Assembly (NCBI GenBank): GCA_030746435.1
Contig: JASLMV010000003.1
Coordinates: forward strand, 1 to 64,000
Origin: Gammaproteobacteria bacterium
GTDB lineage: Bacteria; Pseudomonadota; Gammaproteobacteria; Steroidobacterales; GCA-2729495
DNA: 64,000 bases
Direction of reading: 5' to 3'
Of this stretch, positions 24,831 to 31,548 are shown one piece after another. Positions within the stretch are counted from its first letter, which is position 1; the number at the start of each line of letters is the position of its first letter. The notes beneath the pieces were generated by a model. That model made no database searches, was not told the origin of the DNA, and saw only the letters and a program-made list of their open reading frames with translations. A program made the translations under genes and the position numbers.

Positions 24831-25889
24831 CTAGTCCATGTAGTAGAAGAACTTCGGGTAGGTGTTAGCCTCGGCTTTGAGCCGGAAAACCTTTTTAGTC
24901 GCAAGTACCCGCCGAATCTCGCTGTCCGGATCGAGCAGGTTGCCGAATTTGCGTGCGCCCACCGGGCAGACCTCGACGCAGGCCGGGTAACGGCCGTGAC
25001 GTGTCCGCTGTACGCAGAATGTGCATTTTTCAACGACGCCTTTCATACGCGGTCGATTGCCTAAATAATGCGTCTTCGGGTTCATGTCTTCTTTCGGCAG
25101 CTTCGGTTCGCCCCAGTTGAAACGCCGTGCCCAGTAGGGGCAGGCACCGATGCACATGCGGCAACCGATACACCAGTTGTAGTCAACGACAACGATGCCA
25201 TCGGGCTCACGATAGGTCGTGCGCACCGGGCAGACTTTCACGCATGGCGGTTTCTCGCACTGCATGCATTGGATCGGCATGTAGAATGCATCTTCCTCGG
25301 GCACCTTTTCCGGCTCGTAATAGTGCTCACCTTCGAGTACAACGCCGGATGCACTGTAAGCATTACCACCGACCTGGATTCCATAGCTGTCCGGGTAACC
25401 TTCCGACATTTTCGATGCATCGAAGTCGCCCTTCTCCATCTTCAGTACACGAATCCACTCGATTTCCTGATCGCCTCGTGACTGATTGTTCTCCTCGACA
25501 CAGGCCTTTGCACAACGACGGCAACCGATGCACTTCTGGATATTCAGTGCGTAGCCGAACAACACACCCTTTTCGGCCGGCGTCGAATCGACCGTTACCT
25601 TTTTGTCATACTCCGCCGAGTAGCGCCGTTCGAGCCTCGCAACGGCCTCAGCTTTTTCTTCCTGCGACATTAGCCGATAATTACCCTGGAACCACTCGGC
25701 CCACTCGGTGTTAGCCTGGGCATCATCTGTGTTTGTCATCAACGCTGCAGTGCCAAGCAACGATGTCGCGCTGACGCCGCCGGCCTTCTTGACAAAACCA
25801 CGCCGCGACATCGAATCCGGCGCGGCCTTCTCGGCGTCCGGTGCGGCCTTCTCGGCGTTGTACACGACAGGTAATTTGTGATCTGTCAC
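24831..25889 (-). CDS. Tat-exported 4Fe-4S ferredoxin-type electron-transfer subunit
   Basis: The 352-residue protein carries a twin-arginine signal (SRRGFVKKAGGVSATSLLGT, residues 28-47), preceded by a duplicated AEKAAPD. Four cysteine groups fit four [4Fe-4S] clusters: CIGCRRCAKAC, CMQCEKPPCVKVCP, CIGCRMCIGACPY and CTFCVQRTRHGRYPACVEVC. This is the DmsB/PsrB/NrfC type of subunit that relays electrons between a periplasmic enzyme and the membrane NrfD protein. It is the first gene of the three-gene reverse-strand operon. The Tat signal fits the nearby TatB-like gene. Confidence 0.93.
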   Translation of the reverse strand: MTDHKLPVVYNAEKAAPDAEKAAPDSMSRRGFVKKAGGVSATSLLGTAALMTNTDDAQANTEWAEWFQGNYRLMSQEEKAEAVARLERRYSAEYDKKVTVDSTPAEKGVLFGYALNIQKCIGCRRCAKACVEENNQSRGDQEIEWIRVLKMEKGDFDASKMSEGYPDSYGIQVGGNAYSASGVVLEGEHYYEPEKVPEEDAFYMPIQCMQCEKPPCVKVCPVRTTYREPDGIVVVDYNWCIGCRMCIGACPYWARRFNWGEPKLPKEDMNPKTHYLGNRPRMKGVVEKCTFCVQRTRHGRYPACVEVCPVGARKFGNLLDPDSEIRRVLATKKVFRLKAEANTYPKFFYYMD

Positions 25890-25979
25890 CTGAAAATCTC
25901 CTTGTCAGAAGCCCTTGCCCCTGATACGAAATTGCTCATATGCTACGGTACAAAACCGGGCTTCTCGCATGGGCGCACA

Positions 25980-26012
25980 TTGTCTACAGAACGCAACCCC
26001 TTGTCTATGCAG
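25980..26012. promoter_or_regulatory. Spaced direct repeat in the divergent promoter region
   Basis: TTGTCTA occurs at 25980-25986 and 26001-26007, each followed by a CAG-like triplet, with a 21-bp period (two helix turns). It lies between the divergent FeS operon (25889) and the small protein at 26039. It could bind an activator, but the motif is short. Confidence 0.25.
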
Positions 26013-26038
26013 GATTGTCCAAAAATTAAGCAAAATTT

Positions 26039-26380
26039 ATGAATAAAAAGACACCTATCTATTTCGGCCCGCCGCTCGTGGTCCTGACCGAGAAAGAGAA
26101 AAATACGATGGAAGTCAGCGGCAAGCTAAACCGGGCCGCGGAACGCTACCTGGAAATCATGCGGCAGCATGGTGCCGACCTGACGGCCGCGGAAAGGCAG
26201 TGTTTACTGAAGGTCTGTGAGGCAGGCTACCTGGCACCGTATGAGATTATCGAGATGGCCGATGATGTCCGGGACGGACAATTTGACATCGATGGACTGG
26301 ATAAGGAAGCGCTGATCACCAAGCTCGAGGCGGCGAGTTTTGCCGACCTGGTCGCCATCGTTGAGGACCTCGGGTACTGA
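26039..26380 (+). CDS. Conserved hypothetical protein, 113 residues
   Basis: This is a soluble, mostly helical, acidic protein. The N-terminal 24 residues (MNKKTPIYFGPPLVVLTEKE) may be an extension, because a second ATG at 26108 also gives a good helical protein (MEVSGKLNRAAERYLEIMRQ). No known motif was recognised. The weakly Leu-rich helices (LTAAERQCLLKVCEAGYLAP) could form a small helical bundle. It is divergent from the FeS/NrfD operon and converges on the TatB-like gene with a 6-bp gap. Confidence 0.65.
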   Translation: MNKKTPIYFGPPLVVLTEKEKNTMEVSGKLNRAAERYLEIMRQHGADLTAAERQCLLKVCEAGYLAPYEIIEMADDVRDGQFDIDGLDKEALITKLEAASFADLVAIVEDLGY

Positions 26381-26386
26381 CAGGAA

Positions 26387-26704
26387 TCAGTGGTCGGGGC
26401 CGTTCGGCGGCATGCCCGGCCAATGGCTCGGGTCGGCGGACTCATCGGTAGATGGCGTAATTTCCGTGAGGTCCAGCCGGGCTTCACGAATCTCCTTGAC
26501 TGCCGCCGACTCCTCGATCTCCTGCTGAATCTCGGCCAGGTGCAGCTCGTCTTCGACCTGTCTGCGAAAATCGGCCAGCCCGCGCTTCGCGGCGGCGGTC
26601 CATTCACCGAGCGGGCGCAACAACTGGGGCAGCCGGTCGGGGCCGACGACGACCAGCGCAACGGCTGCGAGCAATAACAATTCCGGGAAGCCGATACCGA
26701 ACAT
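26387..26704 (-). CDS. tatB: TatB-like Sec-independent translocase component
   Basis: The 105-residue protein has the short N-terminal membrane helix with Glu8 (MFGIGFPELLLLAAVALVVV), followed by GPDRLPQLLRPLGEW, the hinge and amphipathic helix characteristic of TatB. A polar tail (EIQQEIEESAAVKEIREARL) follows. TatB recruits folded Tat substrates to TatC. It stands alone, without tatA or tatC, near a Tat-dependent iron-sulfur protein gene. It may be a second, dedicated copy or the cell's only tatB separated from tatAC. Confidence 0.85.
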   Translation of the reverse strand: MFGIGFPELLLLAAVALVVVGPDRLPQLLRPLGEWTAAAKRGLADFRRQVEDELHLAEIQQEIEESAAVKEIREARLDLTEITPSTDESADPSHWPGMPPNGPDH

Positions 26705-26896
26705 AAACTACAACGTAGATTCTTATCCCAAGTCCAGTGACGATCATAGCACTACAGGGATGCGGCTTCAGCGCCAAACCTAATGGGTCAACCTAAGCGT
26801 GATAAGGCCATCATCCGACCAGTCAGAAACGTTGATATTAAATCTCGTGATTTCCACATAACCTAACAGACACGGTTTGGTATACAGCGGCTTGAT

Positions 26897-27355
26897 TCAT
26901 TCATTGATTTTTGCGCGTAGCTTATGCAGCGTTTTGAGAGCAGCAAGGTTTTCTGAGTGATTCAATCCATCGGCTACGTCTTTAAACCATTCTGCTCCGA
27001 GTTGTGTCAACTTCTCTACCAATACACGGCCCTGGTCAGTAACGCTGACCAGCTTCGCACGACGGTGATGGGGATTGGGCAGGTACTCGACCAGACCGTT
27101 TTCCACCAGCGTATCGGTAGTGCGCTGAGTGTTCTGCCTGCTTACACCCATGATGCGTGCAATCTCGGATACGGTGATGGATGCGCTGTGCCCGGAAATT
27201 ACACTGAGAGTTACAGACCTGGAAGCTGTCGTGCCCAGGCTCCTGGCGACAGTCTCGGTCATGTTCATCATCTCCACCTGGGTTCGGTGAACCTCCACCA
27301 CCAGCTCGTACAGGGTAGAAGCTTCTTTGGACAAGTATTTATCTATTAATTTCAT
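26897..27355 (-). CDS. MarR-family transcriptional regulator
   Basis: The 152-residue protein has the winged-helix layout of MarR: SVTLSVISGHSASITVSEIA, IMGVSRQNTQRTTDTLVENG (recognition helix) and LVEYLPNPHHRRAKLVSVTD (wing with the D-x-R-like HHRRAK), between N- and C-terminal dimer helices. MarR proteins bind small phenolic or lipophilic ligands and release palindromic operators. It is divergent from the Rieske oxygenase at 27481 and a strong concentric palindrome lies in the 125-bp gap. It probably represses the oxygenase and itself, and responds to the oxygenase substrate. Confidence 0.9.
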   Translation of the reverse strand: MKLIDKYLSKEASTLYELVVEVHRTQVEMMNMTETVARSLGTTASRSVTLSVISGHSASITVSEIARIMGVSRQNTQRTTDTLVENGLVEYLPNPHHRRAKLVSVTDQGRVLVEKLTQLGAEWFKDVADGLNHSENLAALKTLHKLRAKINE

Positions 27356-27380
27356 AGGGATATACTTAGCCTATTATTGG

Positions 27381-27417
27381 TTGACAATTAGTTGACAAGT
27401 TGTCATCATATTGTCAA
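27381..27417. promoter_or_regulatory. Concentric palindromic operator between marR and the Rieske gene
   Basis: Two inverted repeats share one centre at 27399. The inner one is TGACAA-G-TTGTCA (27393-27405). The outer one is TTGACAAT (27381-27388) with ATTGTCAA (27410-27417). TTGACAA/TTGTCAA half-sites are usual for MarR-family operators. The two nested sets could bind two dimers. Confidence 0.75.
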
Positions 27418-27427
27418 ACACTATAGC
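27400..27427 (+). promoter_or_regulatory. Candidate sigma-70 promoter of the second Rieske gene
   Basis: A TTGTCA hexamer (27400-27405) and TATAGC (27422-27427) are separated by 16 bp, about 53 bp before ATG 27481. The -35 part lies inside the operator at 27381-27417, so a bound repressor would block polymerase. Confidence 0.45.
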
Positions 27428-27480
27428 ACAGTGTTTCTCATATAAAAAAATATATTCGCGATATCGCGGGGAGACAGTCC

Positions 27481-28626
27481 ATGTTTATCAACTTCTGGTA
27501 TGTGGCCGCGGAAAGTAAAACCCTGACCGATGAACCGTTACACGTGATGATGTTGGGTCAGGAGTTCGTTCTGTTCAGGGACTCCAACGGGATTGCACAT
27601 TGTTTGAGTAATGTCTGTACCCATCGCGGCGGTTCTCTGGCGCACGGAAAAATAAGAGGCGATTGCATCGAATGCCCCTATCATGGCTGGCAGTTCAATG
27701 CCGATGGTTATTGCACGCATATTCCTTCTATAGGGAAGGACGCAAAGATCCCCAATCGGGCAAAAGTCGATGCCTATCCAACCCAGGAAAAATATGGCCT
27801 GGTATTTGCGTTCCTTGGTGACCTGCCGGAGGAGGAACGACCGCCCATTGTTGATGTTTCCGAATGGGGGCAGGATGGGTGGCGAGCCACCTGCGGTGTG
27901 TTTGAGTGGGATTTTAACTATCAGCGTTCGATAGAGAATGGTATTGACCCGGGGCATAACGAGTTTACCCATAGTACCCATGTCTCGGTGCCCGAAGGTG
28001 AGAACTGGCCCGTCCCGGATATTGATTTCAAAGGTAATGAGTGGGGCGGTGAAGCATCGTTCTCGATTCCCGGGCAGGCGCTGAAGGATGAGAAATGGCG
28101 CCAGGAATCCGGTAAATTACAGCCTGGACGCGTTGATATGCTGATGGCCTATCACGGTATTTCGACGTTGAAGACCCACATAGATTTGACCGAAGAATTC
28201 CACTCCCATCAATATATATTCGACACCCCCATCGACGAAAACCATACCAGGGTGACGCTCCTCAGCATGCGTAATTTCCTGCTGGATCCGGCCGATGATG
28301 ATCGGTGCAATGAGCGCAGTTGGTTTGTGGCTGTCGAGGATCAGGTGGTATTGGAGCCGCTCCGACCTGTGCAGCCTCCCGCGCTCAATAACCGGGAAGT
28401 CTTTGTCCCTGCCGATGCAGCCATCGCCCATTACCGCAAACGGGTGGCCGAGTGGCAGGCAAAAGGCTGGCGCATCGATAGTGAAGAAGTGGAGCGAAAC
28501 AGTCTAAAGGTTGCCTACGCCATTCCCAGCCCGGCCCGCCGGGAGCATAAAGGCTGGGTGCTCGATGCGATACCGCTGATTGAAGCAGAGAGCGAAGTCG
28601 CATTGCCAAGAATCGCGATAGTGTAG
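27481..28626 (+). CDS. Rieske-type ring-hydroxylating oxygenase, large (alpha) subunit, paralog 2
   Basis: The 381-residue protein has a Rieske domain with Cys46-x-His48 (CTHRG) and Cys65-x2-His68 (CPYHGW). Its catalytic core has ENGIDPGHNEFTH, with the bridging Asp and iron ligands His159 and His164. It resembles the protein at 16064 throughout, including the start MFINFWYVAAES and the end LDAIPLIEAESE, so the two descend from one duplication or joint transfer. It lacks a beta subunit or reductase next to it. The divergent MarR regulator and operator suggest substrate-induced expression. GGGGAGA precedes the ATG. Confidence 0.92.
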   Translation: MFINFWYVAAESKTLTDEPLHVMMLGQEFVLFRDSNGIAHCLSNVCTHRGGSLAHGKIRGDCIECPYHGWQFNADGYCTHIPSIGKDAKIPNRAKVDAYPTQEKYGLVFAFLGDLPEEERPPIVDVSEWGQDGWRATCGVFEWDFNYQRSIENGIDPGHNEFTHSTHVSVPEGENWPVPDIDFKGNEWGGEASFSIPGQALKDEKWRQESGKLQPGRVDMLMAYHGISTLKTHIDLTEEFHSHQYIFDTPIDENHTRVTLLSMRNFLLDPADDDRCNERSWFVAVEDQVVLEPLRPVQPPALNNREVFVPADAAIAHYRKRVAEWQAKGWRIDSEEVERNSLKVAYAIPSPARREHKGWVLDAIPLIEAESEVALPRIAIV

Positions 28627-28809
28627 GGTAAAGGCTGTCAGGGGATTGTCTGAAAAGTTGCCTGTATTGCAGATCAATCGAGTATGAGTTCTGGAGTGAC
28701 GCGAGGCACCCTGTAACCCATACAAGAAGTGTGGCCGTGCCGCGCAGGGCGTGGATCGCTTTTCCGGCAATCCCTGTTGCGGGCGTTACATTGCCATTAG
28801 TTTCTTATA

Positions 28810-29181
28810 GTGCATTACATCGTTGTTGCATTCGGTATTCTGATTCTGCTCACAGGCCTTATTTTGCTGGTCAGCCCCAACCCGGTTTTTGGCCTGATGC
28901 AAAGGTATTCAGATTCATCGGGGTTATATCTGTTGGCAATCATTATCAGAGCCATATTAGGTATTGCGCTTATTAACTTTTCCGAAGCATCGAAGTTTCC
29001 AGCTATCTTGCTGGTACTTGGCTGGCTCTCGTTAGCAGCGGCAGTAGTAATTGGGGCTATCGGTCAATCCAAATTCAAGCAGCTGGTGATCTGGGGTTTA
29101 AGTCTTGTCCCGAAGTTTGGTCGAATTGGAGGGTTGCTGGCCTGTTTGTTTGGGGGGTTTATCATCTATGCAGCGGCGTAA
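28810..29181 (+). CDS. Four-helix small membrane protein, unknown
   Basis: The 123-residue protein has membrane segments at about residues 3-22 (IVVAFGILILLTGLILLV), 41-60, 67-85 and 100-120. It contains no known motif. The start is GTG 28810 with no clear ribosome-binding site. It stands 183 bp after the second Rieske gene in the same direction. The high hydrophobicity and conserved-looking glycines support a real protein, but no function can be assigned. Confidence 0.65.
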   Translation: MHYIVVAFGILILLTGLILLVSPNPVFGLMQRYSDSSGLYLLAIIIRAILGIALINFSEASKFPAILLVLGWLSLAAAVVIGAIGQSKFKQLVIWGLSLVPKFGRIGGLLACLFGGFIIYAAA

Positions 29182-29267
29182 TCAAAACAAACAGTGAGAC
29201 AAGCAGTGTACTAATTGCGCGACCTTTAACCCATGATGCGGCTGCCACTGCGTTGCTTTTACAGACA

Positions 29268-29477
29268 TTACGGGGTCTGATTTTGTGGCTTGACCCTATT
29301 TCTGCTGTTGGATCGGACTGTTAGCCTGGCAACGATTACGGCTGTGGCGAAGAGCGACAGGAACAGTCGCGGGGGCGGCAAACCCTGTGGTTTGATCAAC
29401 CAGTCAATCCATAGATTCGATTCGAGGTCTATTGCGCGCAAGACGAGTAAACCATAAGCAAGGTACCCCGTTCGCAT
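29268..29477 (-). CDS. Possible small membrane protein downstream of the sulfatase-fold gene
   Basis: The 69-residue frame begins MRTGYLAYGLLVLRAIDLES and has one clear membrane segment (LFLSLFATAVIVARLTV). It follows the sulfatase-fold gene by 40 bp on the same strand. Its last residues (VKPQNQTP) are encoded by the GGGGTCTGATTTTGTGG repeat, so that end was probably supplied by the repeat. It could be a truncated or chance ORF. Confidence 0.4.
   Translation of the reverse strand: MRTGYLAYGLLVLRAIDLESNLWIDWLIKPQGLPPPRLFLSLFATAVIVARLTVRSNSRNRVKPQNQTP
29272..29296. repeat. Short GGGGTCTGA...TGACCC repeat
   Basis: GGGGTCTGATTTTGTGGC followed by TTGACCC has GGGTC/GACCC ends and belongs to the same family of short elements as 17377-17463 and 22810-22823. 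It overlaps the end of the small ORF at 29268-29477. Confidence 0.45.
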
Positions 29478-29517
29478 CAATAACGGTACCTAAGCGGTGT
29501 GGGGGAAACGGGCTGGG

Positions 29518-31527
29518 TTAATCGACGTAGCCGAGGCCACGCAAGCGTTGAATCTCCTGGTTGGTTTCCGGCTGGCTGATAGCATCGCTATCGAGCCGTG
29601 CGTGATCGGCCTCAGGTGTCGTTGCCAGCCAGCTGTTCAGGTCGTCGACCAGGACAGCGGTTTCTGCAGCCCGCTCAGCGGCGATATCCTGCAGTTCATC
29701 AGGATCATTATCCAGATCAAAAAGTTCTGACTCGCCACGCTCGGTGTGCAACAGTTTGAGCCCACTGTCCCAGAGCGCCCGAACAACACGATCGTAACGC
29801 CCCTCAAGCTCGGGCGAACGCTCAGCGCTAATCACCGAGGGATACCACTCTGACACCAGCCTGCTGGCCTCCTGATCGATAATACTGTGTGCCGGTGTCT
29901 GATCCGGTGGATCGATATCCAGTAATTCCAGCACGGTGGGAAAAACATCGATGCCGTGTACCGGTTTGTCCGTTCGGCCAGGTTCGATATTCGGGCCTTT
30001 TACGATAAATGGCACGTGGGTAACCTCGCCGTGGAGATTCTTGGAATGGCCGAGCAATCTGTGTTCACCGAAATATTCGCCATGATCCGAAGTAATAATA
30101 ACCGTGGTGTTTTTCCCCAGACCGCTTGTGTCAATAAACCGCAGGAGACGCGCAAGCTCGGCATCCAGATGCAGCAACTCGCGATCGTAGGCATTCACCA
30201 GGTAGTTTTGATACGCCTGGTTGATGGGTTTGTCGAGCATCTCGATGAGAAGTTTCACGGCACCCTTACTGGCTGGCTGCTCATCTGACAGCGGTACAAC
30301 TTCGTTGGGCGGGCGGCGATTGGGACCGTGCACATCCATATAGTTCAGGAACAGGAAAAACTGGTTGCCGTCGACCTGACTCAGCCAGCGAATCGCACTA
30401 TCCGTAATGTGAGAATCCCGGTAATAGCTCCATATGTATTGCTCATAGCTGTCTGCACTGAACTTTTGTGCCAGCCATTCACCAGGTCTGAACACTGCGA
30501 TACCGGTGCCGCGGTTAGTGAACTTCGGTTGCTTTACCCAATAGGTATCGAAACCCTGATCAAGATTCAGATCCGGCGACAGAAAAATCCAGTTGGAAAT
30601 AATTGCACCGGTAACCACACCCTTTTCCCAGGCAATCTCGGCCAACGTCTCCTGCTTGTCAGGCAACGGATACGCGTTACCCAGGGCTTTGCTGCCCCGG
30701 TAGCCGTGTGCGCCGTGGGTGCGCGGATATTGCCCCGTAAACATCGATGCGTGGCTGGGCAAAGTCCACGATGAGGCGGATACTGCCGCGCTAAAAACGC
30801 GCGCATCTTCCGACCATGCGTCTAACTGGGGTGTCGTTTTGCGCTCGTAGCCGTACAATGAGAGGTGATCCCGGCGCAGAGTATCGAGCACGATCAGAAT
30901 AACCGAATGTCCCGGTGCCCCATCTTCCAGGTAAGGTGCGCCCACCTGTTCGCCCGAATCCGGCCGGATAGTCAATGCGCAGATAATGAATACAAACACA
31001 GTGACCACACCCGTCCCGATGTACCCCGGCACCGCTATCCTGTGCCCGGGCACACCCCTGGCAAGTAACAGGAGGAGCGTTACCGGCAGCAGCAACGCAA
31101 AGACCGACAGGTAAGTACTACTCCACAGGCTGATTGCAAATGCGCTGCCGAGCGTCAGGCTGAAACTTTCGAAGCTCATGCCGATACGGCCAGCTTTACG
31201 CGCATGGCGATATACGAGAAAGACTGCACCAACCAGTAACAGCACAGCTATAACAGATAACGCTGCACTGAGCTCACGGAGCGCATCGGCCCATAGCCCA
31301 ACGTAGAAAATAACAACCGGCAGCGCGGCCATCAGCGACAACATGGTTTCGGACAGGCGGCCCGATTGTATTTTGTTTAGCAGTGTCAGCCATGCGACCA
31401 GCGGGAGCGCAATCAGTACCGTATCCCAGTACATCAGTACCGGCGGATAGGGTTCCCATGTCAGCCAGCGCCCGAAGGTCAGGCCAACGGCAGCGACAAT
31501 CCCGGCACCCAGCGCCCTCGCTAACAC
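29518..31527 (-). CDS. Membrane sulfatase/phosphotransferase-fold protein
   Basis: The 669-residue protein has an N-terminal membrane region of about five helices and then a periplasmic alkaline-phosphatase-superfamily (sulfatase) domain. VILIVLDTLRRDHLSLYGYE and TSDHGEYFGEHRLLGHSKNL are metal-site motifs. The nucleophile region reads SWTLPSHASMFTG. The CxPxR formylglycine motif of true sulfatases is missing, which points to a Thr/Ser nucleophile and possible phosphotransfer or phosphodiester hydrolysis. It starts at GTG 31527 with GGGAGG 9 nt upstream. It is the second gene after the phosphodiesterase-fold gene (21-bp gap). Confidence 0.85.
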   Translation of the reverse strand: MLARALGAGIVAAVGLTFGRWLTWEPYPPVLMYWDTVLIALPLVAWLTLLNKIQSGRLSETMLSLMAALPVVIFYVGLWADALRELSAALSVIAVLLLVGAVFLVYRHARKAGRIGMSFESFSLTLGSAFAISLWSSTYLSVFALLLPVTLLLLLARGVPGHRIAVPGYIGTGVVTVFVFIICALTIRPDSGEQVGAPYLEDGAPGHSVILIVLDTLRRDHLSLYGYERKTTPQLDAWSEDARVFSAAVSASSWTLPSHASMFTGQYPRTHGAHGYRGSKALGNAYPLPDKQETLAEIAWEKGVVTGAIISNWIFLSPDLNLDQGFDTYWVKQPKFTNRGTGIAVFRPGEWLAQKFSADSYEQYIWSYYRDSHITDSAIRWLSQVDGNQFFLFLNYMDVHGPNRRPPNEVVPLSDEQPASKGAVKLLIEMLDKPINQAYQNYLVNAYDRELLHLDAELARLLRFIDTSGLGKNTTVIITSDHGEYFGEHRLLGHSKNLHGEVTHVPFIVKGPNIEPGRTDKPVHGIDVFPTVLELLDIDPPDQTPAHSIIDQEASRLVSEWYPSVISAERSPELEGRYDRVVRALWDSGLKLLHTERGESELFDLDNDPDELQDIAAERAAETAVLVDDLNSWLATTPEADHARLDSDAISQPETNQEIQRLRGLGYVD

Positions 31528-31548
31528 CGGATCAGGCCTCCCGCCGCT

